From positions 36,361,109-36,425,108 of the forward strand of contig NC_052349.1 of assembly GCF_009727055.1 (NCBI RefSeq): a stretch of DNA of 64,000 bases. Reading direction: 5' to 3'. Source of the stretch: Benincasa hispida. Its lineage: Eukaryota > Streptophyta > Magnoliopsida > Cucurbitales > Cucurbitaceae. The position numbers and the translations under genes were made by a program. Positions 33,977 to 44,599 of this stretch are shown here, piece by piece. Each line of letters begins with the position of its first letter. Within the stretch, counting starts at the first letter, position 1. The notes under the pieces were generated by a model. It did not search any database. It had not been told where the DNA came from and saw only the letters and a program-made list of their open reading frames with translations.

Positions 33977-35019
33977 TCTGGGTTTATAAGGTTCAGTGGC
34001 CTCTACATAACAAAACAAAAACAGAAACCCCAAAATCTCAAGCATCAGAAACAAAACTCACGTCAAAATAAGCATCATAAGTCCCATATTTTCGCCCAAA
34101 ATCTAGATTCTAGACCACCCACATCTTAAACTAAGAACTCATATCAACAAACCTTACAGAAAATCAGAATCGAGAGCCATGGGCCAGAGATGCAGAATCA
34201 TAAATGCACAGTGACGCCGTCGCCTGTGAAGAGACGATATAATAAAATGGATACAAAAAGGAAACAACCCCTCATGAAGGCACAGTTAGGAGTCATTTTC
34301 AAAAAGAAAAAGCAACCCATTACATTACATTAGAACCTAATCAAACAAACAATGGTTCGAAAGTAAAACATAACCAAAAAGGCATTTTGAAGGGAAAAAA
34401 AAAAAAACTCAACTGATGTGATGGGAGTTGCGGGAAAATCAGGGCTGGGAGGAAAAGGAAGGAATGATTCAAGTATTTTGTGGGAAAGTTAAGTTGTTCT
34501 TCAAACTTCTTGTTCCTTTGCGCTTTTTGGAGTGGGAGTGGTTTAAAGGTTTGAAGTTGAAAGCAGAAAGGTTGAGCAACATGATTAAATAATGCAATAA
34601 AGGAGCCTCCACTGTCCTAGCGACCCACTTCCCTCGTGTTGGTGGAAAGTCGGTGGCGTTTTGTGATTGTGAATCAATAAATTCATACTCAATTTTTGTG
34701 TTTTCAGTACAATTTCCTGGTGACTAACCTATTGATTATACTTCAGCTGAGTTTTCATCTCAAAGATTAAACTTCAAATTGGGACCTTTGAACGAAAAAG
34801 GATGAAAGGGTTTAAAATTTAAAACCACCAACTTTCGTCAAGTCTAAGGTTAAAGCATCATAGGTCATGTATAAGTTAATCTATCACCAAATTTATGGTT
34901 TGAATTTCTCATGTACTAAAAAAAACCTCATTATTATTTTTATATTAATTTTTTTAAAAAAAATATTAATTTATACTTTCTAAATTTTGTAGTTGTAATC
35001 ATAGGATTTATTTTTTTTT
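33977..35019. other. 5' flank of the DUF547 gene
   Basis: This stretch should hold the 5' untranslated region and promoter. A possible non-coding first exon lies around 34158-34200, with a donor CT/GTAAGG at 34157-34156. Its ATG (34178-34180), spliced to the acceptor at 34003, would give a ten-codon upstream reading frame ending just before the main start. Beyond 34700 the sequence is AT-rich with no gene. Confidence 0.45.
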
Positions 35020-35154
35020 AAATAATGTTTTTTTAATATATAATGATAAAAATAAGGTAGGATGGAAACTTTTTCTAATAATAAGTGTTTGGCGAAACTA
35101 TTGACAAAATTGGGGTAGTAAAATCGTGTACGGGGTACACGATTGCCATGTGGT

Positions 35155-35180
35155 AAACTCGTGTACCCGGTACACGAGTG
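35155..35180. repeat. Hairpin motif in the left end of MULE 2
   Basis: CTCGTGTACC and GGTACACGAG are perfect 10-base inverted arms around a single C. A similar hairpin with a GGG loop lies about 35 bases upstream, and related copies occur at 44170-44355 in the right end. Confidence 0.85.
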
Positions 35181-35504
35181 CCGTTTAATCCAGTCAGCAC
35201 CACGTCGGCTGACTAGTTAACCGGTCAGATGCAAACTCGTAGACCTGGTCCATGATTTATTTTTTTTAAGTGTGTTGACTAGTTTTTTTTTTTTAATTGG
35301 AGATGTACAACTATATTTAAGACTTTAGAATGGGTCCACAAATTCCTTCATTATTAAACTTAATTATATATTTAATCTACAATGAAAACATAATTATCTT
35401 GCACTCATATTTTAAAAAAAATGTCATGATATTAAAGAATATTTACGATTAGTTCTTTAATTTACAATTTGAAAATGAAAGTTTACGTGAACTTTAAAAA
35501 CGAC

Positions 35505-37243
35505 CTCTGGCCTTTACCCCTCTTGGGTTGTCTTCGTGTCCCTTCAAATTAGGTTCACCCTGTGGTTGTTGTCGTCTACGACGAATACATCTTCGATCGG
35601 TATCAGCAACATTGAGTTATCTTGTTTGTTGAATACTATCTTCTACATTGACCAATGTTTGGTGACACATCGAACCTAAGTCTGGTAAGTTGTTCTACTG
35701 AATATTGTTGTACATTGCCGATAAAATTATTCTGTACAATCAAAAAAATAAATATTAAACAATATTCATATCATATATATAGAAAATGTTTGAATTTAAA
35801 TCTCTTACCATGCAGTAATAGTAAGTGTCATCAGGTGTGATAAATCGCCTCGTGATTGAATTGTACTAGGAAAAGTAGTCGTCTGATACAGCTGGCCCAT
35901 TTGTTAATTCTCCCTGTGCACAACGATCATGTCATCCATGCCAGTATGATATATATTCCGCATGGATTTGACGTCAGTCTTGGTCGTGCTTACCTCTCAA
36001 ATTGATTTGGTGTAATGCTGGGAGTGTATAGGACAACGAATGTATCGGTTGTCGCAAACCAAACTATCTCAACATACGATCTGGATGATGTCACTCTACT
36101 ATATGGAAGCATATAAGAGGGCTGACGGTCAACCAGATGTCTTCACTATCACGACAATAATCAGGTAATGATGACCAAATCTGTTGTGTGTATGGCATCT
36201 AAATAATCTGACAAAAAAAAAAATAAGTATACATCTAAAATGTTTTAAGTATTCATTTATATATACATTTGCTACCTAATTGTGCATTAGTCTGTCAAAT
36301 ATTTTTCTGTACACGAGCAACATATTTGCTGACTGTTCAGAGGCAACTAATACACTACTCCATCTAAAATTATAAAAAAATATAATTAATTTATATTCTT
36401 ACATAAAATGGTAACGAAATAAATATATAAATGAAATAATACATAGCACTAAGTGGACGATGATTTGAGGCCTGTAACTGGACTTGTGGTACTATAATTA
36501 GAAATCTGTCATAAGCCCATACTTGTAGTAGTATCGATGGCCCTGTTATTTTCAACGCTTGTGCATTGGAAGCCCAACAAAGTTCTCTATACAACCATGC
36601 AAGACATGCACCATCCCACAAGTACGTACCAGCGTGCTCGAATTCAGACAGTAGCGGGAGGAACATGAGATGCACTAGAGTATTTGACTTGTCAGTAAAC
36701 AAAAATCCTCCAATAAGTTGCATGATGTATGCTCGTGCATACCTACATACGCTGATGTCATCGACATCGAGAGGTAATTATGGAAACTGGGACGCCAACT
36801 AGGGGATACTCAATCTTGATCCTTTTAGATCATCTGGTAGAACGCCTAAGAGCTCTTCACAAACGTTCTTCCAGTCATACTGTAGTGAACCTATCAATGG
36901 TTACCCGTCCACTCGTAACCCAAATTGTATGGTAACATCCTGCAGCGTAATCGTACATTCCCTACAAAGGCAGGTGAAATGTGTGGGTTTCTGGTCTCCA
37001 ACGCTCAACTAGAGTAGTAATAAGGTGCCAATCAAGCTGGATAAATCCAATTTGTGCAACCCCAAGAAAACTTGCCTGCTAAACATAGGGAATAATGTTG
37101 TGATCAAATGGGATAGTATGTTGTGTAGTCACCTCCCTTCTCCGACAACTCAACACTAGAGTGGAAGAACTATCCCATACTAATTGTGAACGATGCGTAT
37201 TTTATTGGTATAATTGTACAGGATTAGAAGGACCAGTCTCCAT
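35505..37243 (-). pseudogene. Plant mobile domain (PP7 long-form-like) pseudogene
   Basis: The best-preserved part, 36391-36723, reads ARAYIMQLIGGFLFTDKS-like (here MQLIGGFLFTDKSNTLVHLM), then LPLLSEFEHAGTYLWDGACL and LYRELCWASNAQALKI, the core of the plant mobile domain found in MAIN/MAIL1 and in the proteins annotated as serine/threonine phosphatase 7 long-form homologs. Upstream words (METGPSNPVQLYQ near 37243, then a VTIQFGLRVDG-like region near 36930) and downstream words (TRRFITPDDTYY near 35850) follow in order, but stops and frameshifts interrupt them. PMD genes are known both as host genes and as transposon cargo; its place between MULE ends indicates the latter. Confidence 0.8.
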
Positions 37244-37261
37244 TATCTAAGAAGTTCAAAT

Positions 37262-37557
37262 TACATTACATAATAAAATTCATGACATAAAAGATACATA
37301 CAAAGTACATAAAAAGATACAATTACATAAAATAAATTCATTACATAAATTCATTATATAAAAAATACAAGTATATAAAATATACAATTACATAAAATGA
37401 AACAATTACATAAAAGGTATGAGTACATAAAAGATACAATTACATGAAATATATAAGTACATAAAAAATACAAGTACATAAAATATACAATTACATGAAA
37501 ATATAAGTACATAAAAAATACAAGTACATAAAATATATAATTACATAAAAAATACAC
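37262..37557. repeat. AT-rich tandem repeat, TACATAAAA-type
   Basis: Repeated words of the type AAGTACATAAAAAATACAAG and AATTACATAAAATATAC fill about 300 bases between the two pseudogenes of MULE 2. The periodicity is loose, around 17-20 bases. Confidence 0.8.
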
Positions 37558-39156
37558 CTAAAGACCCGAAGACGAAACACCTAATGTACGTTGTGGACAA
37601 GTGCATCTGTTATGTCCTTCTCTCTTGCAAATTATACATCGCACTTTTTAGTTTGCCTCTCTCCAATCCATTTCATTATGAATGCGCGTACTTTTTGGCT
37701 GACCTTGTTCTCTTAGTAAGTTCGCATTTGGACGAACTTCTGTAAATGATAATTCTGACCAATAATCTAGGTGTTGTATTGGATGGAAGCAGCCTTCATA
37801 ACATCGTTTGAAATTGGACAATTTGTAGCATTCATCAATAAGTGGTACGTATGTCATACACATGTAATTACAAACGGCAATTACATGAGAGCATGGAATA
37901 TTGAATGACTGCCACTTACTACAAGAACATGTTCCTTCTTTCAAGCTCAAAACTTGGGTGTGTTGTCCTTTATAGGGAGAATCATACTTATGCCAGTTTG
38001 CACTTCAAAAGTTTGACTTTCTTTATTAATAGATGTCACTGTATGTGCAGATGCTCGTTTTTCCCACCTCCTAAGTTTTTTTAGGGCATAATTTGTATAC
38101 ATGTCTTTCGTGTCTCCAACGTTTAAAATACAGTATTGTGTGATAGAATGTTAGCCTAACCAAAGAAGTAATTGATAACATTTTAGCACCTTTGAAAACA
38201 CCATTCATGCATTCACCTGCATTGCTTGTCATCCACCCATAGAGGTATCCACCGTCGTGTGATTGAGTCCATTTTTCCAAGTCAATGTCTGAAAAATATT
38301 CAAGACATTTAGGGTGCAATTGTTTCAATTCTTTTATGCATCAAATGAACTTGCGCCTTTGGTGTTGATTTCCTGCCTTAAACACCAAATTTTTTAGTTG
38401 CTTTGATTTGTATTTCGTATTGAAATTACTGGTAACATGGCGAAGACAATATCAATGGTACGCTCTAGGTTCACTCCAACCAATTTCTTCATTATTAATT
38501 GCAGCAATAATGTCCTTATGTCTATCAGAAATCAAGCAAATACCCTCTCTTTGAGTAACATATTCACGCAATGCCCACAAAAACCATAACCAACGGGACG
38601 AATTTTCACCTTCAACAATAGCGAAAGCAAGGGGAAATATATGTCCGTTTGCATCGATAGATAAGACGGTCAATAATTTTCCCTTATACTTTCCGTAGAG
38701 ATGAGTTCCATCGATCTAGATTAATGGCCTACAATGTTTGAACCCTTCTCTTGCAGGACCAAAGGACAAAAAACTCGACAAAAAATAGTCATACCTGATA
38801 CATCAGAGGAAAGGAAAAACCAATCTGTTCGTGTTCCTGGATTGTAATGAACAAGAGCACTCAACCAATACGGAAGCTTATGATTTTTCCCAATCACCAA
38901 ACACAGCAATCAACACTTTTCTCTTAGCTTGCCACACCCGTCTATGATTAACATTATAGCTATATTATTTTTTAATTGCTTCTTGGAGTAGGGCCACAAG
39001 TACTCCGAGATCAGCTCTAACCAAATTTTGGGTTTCAATACTTATAAAATTTGAATCAAGCTATGAATGATCCTGTGTCAATTCTGAAAACAAACATAAA
39101 TGTTCCCTTTGAAGTTTGGTGATTTCGAACATCCCATGAGTTTTATGCCGACATGC

Positions 39157-40828
39157 TGATAACGAGCAGAAATGCACGTTATTACAGTGCTAAGTTCTTA
39201 AACAATGCGGGATTGTGCTAATAAAATATGTTAGATTGCATCCAAAAAGCATTCAATTCATAACATTACGGTCACATGCATTCATCGCATAAAAACAGTT
39301 GATTTTTATATTTTTATGCAAAATATGCGTTGACGTAAGGCGGAAAAAGCGATAACAAGAAATCAATGGACAAGCGCAGCATTACCGTAAGGCTTTGCTG
39401 TGATTTGTGTTCGCCAACATCTGGTCAAGAAGGATTGCCGCATAGAGCCAATGCAACTTGGTGGGCGCATCTGGGTGAAAGGCATAATTAATCACAATGG
39501 GATAAAAAGTTGATGACGGTCGAATCCGAATTAGGTTGACAACCGCTAACGATAACAAGTACACTTAGCTTTTCGATGACAAATATTCGGCGCATCAGTC
39601 AGAGAATTAAAGCCATCTCATCTGTGCAATCATAAGAGAGAAGTCGCCTTTCACACCAGAAGCTCTATAAATACCGAAGGCAGCCTTCAGAAAAGGAGTT
39701 CGGAGAGTTAGAGAATTTTTCCTTGGATAGTTTAGCCTTATTCTTAGATTTTCTTTTATTTTAAGATGGAAGCGAGAGAAGGAAGTTGTGCCGATAAATC
39801 GTTCCGATGAGCTCGGGAGAGTGCCGAAAGATTCAAGACCAGAGAGAGAGCCAACTCTTGCGGAAGAAGGAATATCTTTTGAACCGAATAGAGTTGCCAG
39901 TGTAAAAGTCTTAGGCAGCAAGGGATTTCTACCAGGCTCTCTATCTTTATCTTCCATTGTTATTGTGTATTCAAACTCTTTTATAGAAATGAAATTTACT
40001 TCTCTATTTTGTTCACTCTCTGTTTATCACGCATGAGTAGCTAAATCTATTGAATGGGTCGAGAAGCATTTAGCTAGCACAACTAGGGGTCTTCATTCTA
40101 TGCGATTATCTTGAATTATGTATGCTTCATTCGTCTATTAGAGATCCTCGGAAGGGTAGTCTAAGGATAAGATCTAGGCTTGAAAAAGTAAGGTTAGAAT
40201 TTAGGCTTGAGAGAGTCAGATTAGAACGCATAATCAAGAGATAGAAACTTAGGAATAAACATTGTTTGCTATTAACGCATCACATGCATCCTAGAGATAG
40301 GATATGATTGTGTGCGGTCACCTTACCTTTGTTCATCTTGTATCATCGCATAGGAAAAAAGTAGAGACTTAGGAATAAGCTCTATGGACACTTTTGCATT
40401 CAACATATGCGTCCTAGACTTAGGAGCATCACATTCGCATTGGAAAATGGCTTGTCGTGCATAGGTGTAGCATGATCGCATAGTCTGATGCATTCCCAAG
40501 TAACGCTAGCGAAAGACCTTCTCAACCCGTTCATTCGCATACTCAGTGCATCTATCATACAATCAAACTTTTCTCAAATCCGTCGCATTTGTTGATTTTT
40601 CATTACCACAATCAATAAAACCAAACAACTATTTGAGTTACCAGTTACCGCAAAGTCTTCCGAGAAATTACCACCGCATATTGTTTTCCAAGTCCCTAAG
40701 TTCGACCCTAGACTTATCAGGAAACTCGCTGGGGTTTACACTTGGATTCTACTGAGAAAACTTGATTGCTCAACGCAATTCCATCACTGCATTTCCTCCA
40801 TAAGTTCATATCATAAAATAACGCATCA
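39157..40828 (+). mobile_element. Solo LTR (1672 bp) in MULE 2 transposase
   Basis: The element begins TGATAACGAGC and ends ATAACGCATCA, flanked by CATGC (39152-39156) and CATGT (40829-40833), a 5 bp duplication with one difference. A TATA box (TCTATAAATACC, near 39663) supports plus orientation. The end resembles LTRs of plant gypsy elements. Removing it joins the reading frame RLRT and CRHKTHG of the transposase, which supports the limits. No internal region is present. Confidence 0.75.
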
Positions 40829-41205
40829 CATGTTCGTAACCTCCAAGCACAACTATCACTCCATGATTTACATCTGACATACCAAAGATCTTGATTTGAT
40901 TCCACTACAACAATTCCGTAGTGTTCTATCACACAATATTTTTTTACAACAAGCTGTAAATCTTCTTTGATATCAAACAACATTCCTTTATGTATTGAAC
41001 TACAGTTATCTATACCTATATTCCTTTCTTCCAAAGTGGACCCTAATTCACGCGTTGGATTTTTAATTTCCCAATCTATTTGGGTGAACATATCTGACGG
41101 TACTAACTCAAGATCATGTCCTCCACTACTGTCATTTCCAAATAATTCATCAACTTCAACTTCAACGTCAATATCACTATCTCCATCATTTTCAGGTTCA
41201 AGAAT

Positions 41206-43439
41206 TGAAGGAAATCGGAAACGAGATTTCCGTGAGCAGCAGAAGCAAGACCATTCCAAATTACAATCATGAATCAACAAATCATTTACAGTCGACTTCA
41301 AAACAAGCGGTTATACAATGTACAGAGAAATTACAACATGAACATCAAATGTACAGAAGAAAAAACTGTACTAACAACGGCAAAATCGTCTCCACGCTTT
41401 GATGCGCACTCTGATCGAACAACAGCAACCACGAACACTCGATCTACACGACCGCAACACCGCACGAACACAACATGAACACTTCGCGCTCGTCCTCAAC
41501 CATCTCTTCGGTCACGATCTCCTCCACAATAGCGAATGGCCTCCGCAGCACCACGAACGGCCTCCGAAAAACCTCGACGATGTCGAGTTGAGTCTGACAC
41601 CACCAACAAGGTGACCTTGGTATTCTCGGTGTGAGAATACAGAGGGTGGGCTCTGTTCGGACTTGGTGTGAGGCAGACGATCGGAGGAAACAACGATCGC
41701 GTACACAACTGGGCAAGTGGGAGAAGTCGACGACCTATCTATAGGTCGATGCCCAATCGTTTATATAAAATTCTGCGATCGTCTAGCAAAAGCTATGCGA
41801 TCATTTATCTCTATCGTTTAACTCGATCGATTATACACGATCGTTTACCTTGGGCCAGCAATCGTCTAACAAAGCTATGCGATCGTTTAATAAACACTGC
41901 ATGATCATTTAGCTAGCACCTGCACGATCGTTTACCTAGACCAACCGTCGTTTAGTAAATCTGTATTTACTTGACGACTTCCGTGAGTTTCTTTTTGCTG
42001 GAGAGAAAACTCAAATTCTTTTCAAACTTTTGTGAAAACTTCTGTAAAAACTCTTTTTCAAAATAGGAAACCGATTTCCTTTTAAACTCACGGTTACCAT
42101 GATAAATAACCACCCACTACTTTTGTTATTTAAAAGAAAAAGTATTAATTATCTAATAATTAATATTATTATAAACATAAATGATAACCAACTTATCATA
42201 CTACATTTATAACCTATAGTTTTAATATTTCATCTCATGAAAATATAAACCATAGTTCTTTTCCTATTCCATGGTACTTAATATAAAACTCATTTACATC
42301 AATCCTCCACTAGATGTATCTCATACATCATACCGATTATATTACATGTAATCAAAATACCTCTTGTCAATTTGAACATTTCAAATCAACACTAAGAACT
42401 GATCCTTCAACATGAATCCAAGCTACCAAGGGGATCTCATGGACCTATAGATCCGAAGCTCCAACGGTACGTGTATAACTGACTAAACTCTTTAATCACA
42501 GGATCCACCATTCGTTAACTGCCAGACACTCCACTAAAGACCAACAGCTGAACTCTTCTCACTATAGATATATTATGTATCCATCTTAACCAATCAGTAG
42601 TGCAACAACCCTTCATAGATCGCTCGTAAGTACAACTGGGCCAATAACTGTTATGCCCCCTGTAGTTACATATGTCTCCTTAAGTACCACTGATCTCTCT
42701 AATGAACATAAATCATAGTCCTACTATGACTGAGTCTTCTCTTCCAAAAAGAAGTTGCAGTCATTATGTTCAAGCCTTAGAATCAACCCTTAGGGGAGCA
42801 ACCTCTCTACTTATCCCTGCTTTGGGAAAGAAGTGAATTCCATATTGTAGATTGAGTTCCCAGCTCCCAGATCAAACAAGTCCCAAAAAGGTAAGCATGT
42901 TGAGTTGGCAATCTGGCCACTCTCACCCATACTAATCAAAGGACCACCCTCAAAGGCAGAAGTTCGCAAAACACTCAGGATTAAGGTCGTGTCACCTATG
43001 GTCGTTTAGGTGAGATGCAAGTCTCTAGTATCAACGACGTTATATACAGAGTTTAGTCATCTCGTGGTCCAGGTCTTATACAAACTCTTTGTATAGGACA
43101 CCCCCACTCCATGTTTCCACACAAATGGTCAGGATCTACCATTTGTAGTAGTTTACAATACTTGCAAACCTCTACAAAGGGGGCCGTATCCATAGTGTCA
43201 CCAGGATCAGGTATCCCACCTTAATCCTTATACTACAAACCGATTTAGGTTATCACTTAAGGCATGATCCACTTGTATATCACATATATATGCTTAAGTT
43301 TACATAAGATAACCAAGGAGTTTTGTTTATCGGATATGAGTAAATGCCAGAATTAAATAACACTTATTTTATTCATTGAACAATGTGTATCTTTACAAAA
43401 CAACGAGACTCCGAGAGAATTAGGACACCAATCCCAATA
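41206..43439 (-). mobile_element. Solo LTR (2234 bp) with TA...CA ends, in MULE 2
   Basis: On the minus strand it begins TATTGGGATTGGTGTCC and ends GATTTCCTTCA, flanked by ATTCT (plus-strand AGAAT at 41201-41205 and 43440-43444). It is homologous to the solo LTR at 13776-15777. Its 3' part contains repeated GCGATCGTTTA words (about 41740-41945) absent from the other copy. Removing it restores the transposase frame across VIL/LEPEN. Confidence 0.85.
41745..41950. repeat. CGATCGTTTA repeat block inside the solo LTR
   Basis: Seven or eight irregularly spaced copies of (G)CGATCGTTTA or close variants, each containing the palindrome CGATCG. This block is specific to this LTR copy and resembles a repeated factor-binding region of an LTR promoter. 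Confidence 0.7.
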
Positions 43440-43574
43440 AGAATAACTAAATCTTCAGGACGCATCAACATATTTATGATGATTTTTTCAACTGTTATAG
43501 TTGACAAAAAATATGTTAATATGTCAACCCAACAAAATCCAATTTCTAAGGTCAACATATACGGTCTAAATATT

Positions 43575-43715
43575 ATACATTTAAATAAGCTCAAATCTAA
43601 GATTCATAAACTATACATTTAAATAGCCTAAATATAAGATTCATAAACTATGCATTTAAATCAGCCCAAATCTAAGATCCACAAACTATACATTTAAATC
43701 AGCCCAAATAGCCCA
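43575..43715. repeat. ~45 bp tandem repeat near the MULE 2 right end
   Basis: Three to four copies of a unit containing AAGATTCATAAACTATACAT and TTTAAATCAGCCCAAATCT. Single further copies of the words CATAAACTAC and AGCCCAACAAAT continue to about 43860. Confidence 0.8.
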
Positions 43716-44199
43716 ACAAAATCTAATTCCTAAGTTCATAAACTACATTAGACAAACAGCCCAACAAATAAACAAATATATACATATATTTCTATATTCA
43801 ACCCAACAAATAAATCATGGATCCATAAACTACACATTAAGTTCGGCCCAAATGCAAACAAAATGATATATATATGAAGATTATATATTGGAAAACAACG
43901 TAGGAAAATTTTTTTGCCACAGAAGCGTTCAGACGATTTTGGACGGACGAACAAATGAAGGAGGATTTCGGACGATTTTGGACTGACGAACAAATTAAGC
44001 AAATAATACGTTTGGACGCACAAGATGGAAGCAAACTGAGGAATATTTTGGATGATTTTGGAGGGAGAAGACGAAATAAACAGTGGACGGAGGAAAAGGC
44101 AGAAGCGCTCGGATGAGAAAGAAGAAGAGGCGCAATGCAGTTTAATGGAGGAGGAAGTCGTTATCGGGTACACGATTACCTCAGTCAACGCTGCATGAC

Positions 44200-44237
44200 C
44201 TGTCTCTTATACACATCTAGATGTGTATAAGAGACAG
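44200..44237. other. Nextera/Tn5 mosaic-end junction adapter (artefact)
   Basis: 44200-44218 is CTGTCTCTTATACACATCT, the 19 bp Tn5 mosaic end used in transposase-based library kits, and 44219-44237 is its exact reverse complement AGATGTGTATAAGAGACAG. Two mosaic ends head to head without spacer are the circularisation junction of mate-pair libraries. This is library sequence, not plant DNA. The flanking bases may have been joined wrongly. Confidence 0.97.
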
Positions 44238-44599
44238 CATGTACCAGGTACACGAGTACCATTTAATCCAATCAGCTGACTGGTTGACCGGTCAAGCGAA
44301 CTCGTGTACCCAGTACACGATTCAAGGTTAATCGTGAGTCGGGTACACGATTTAAAAACCTATTTTTGACAATACTTTCACTCTACCCCGTTTTTGTCAT
44401 TATATATTAAAAAACATTATGTTTTTTTTTAAAAAAATATAATTATAAATTATTTCGACATGTAGATACTTCCGTCGCATGTTTTCATGGGTTCGACATT
44501 GACATGATGAGTGAATTGATACTTCTATTGCATTGTAGAAAATTTCATGAAACACTAAAAAAACGAAGAAAATGCCACTAATGTAAAACATAATATAAA

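Larger units (their letters stand above)
37558..43475 (-). pseudogene. MULE 2 transposase, split by two solo LTRs
   Basis: In protein order: an acidic N-terminal stretch before and after the LTR at 41206-43439 (MRPEDLVIL, then LEPENDGDSDIDVEVEVDEL), the MuDR DNA-binding region (about 40850-41050, with DLWYVRCKSWSDSCAWRLRT), RHKTHGMFEITKLQ after the LTR at 39157-40828, the DDE region (38452-38900, with GKLLTVLSIDANGHIFPLAF and ICLISDRHKDI), an extended middle part (38071-38328), a SWIM zinc finger (37880-37930, CSCSKWQSFNIPCSHVIAVC) and a C-terminal zinc knuckle (CIICKREGHNRC) ending at 37558. Without the LTRs only a few stops and frameshifts remain, so the copy was once nearly complete. Confidence 0.85.
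35020..44420. mobile_element. Mutator-like element 2 carrying a plant-mobile-domain gene
   Basis: The ends are inverted repeats: left TATAATGATAAAAATAAGG...ATTGACAAAAT...AATCGTGTAC (from about 35035) and right, reverse complemented, TATAATGACAAAAACGGGG...ATTGTCAAAAA...AATCGTGTAC (to about 44410). Both ends carry several near-palindromic CGTGTACC/GGTACACG motifs. The arms could extend some tens of bases further in AT-rich sequence, so outer limits are approximate. Inside are a PMD pseudogene, a full but broken MULE transposase, two solo LTRs and an adapter artefact. Confidence 0.75.

Noticed and set aside
34178..34180. This ATG as start of the DUF547 protein
   Set aside because: Splicing from the GTAAGG donor to either AG before exon 1 gives a stop or the wrong frame, so only a short upstream frame is possible.
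37354..37557. 67-codon hydrophobic minus-strand frame
   Set aside because: It is the translation of an AT-rich tandem repeat (YFMYLYF-type words), not a membrane protein gene.
44200..44237. Perfect 38 bp palindrome as a natural hairpin or protein-binding site
   Set aside because: It is identical to two synthetic transposase mosaic ends, so library origin is far more likely.
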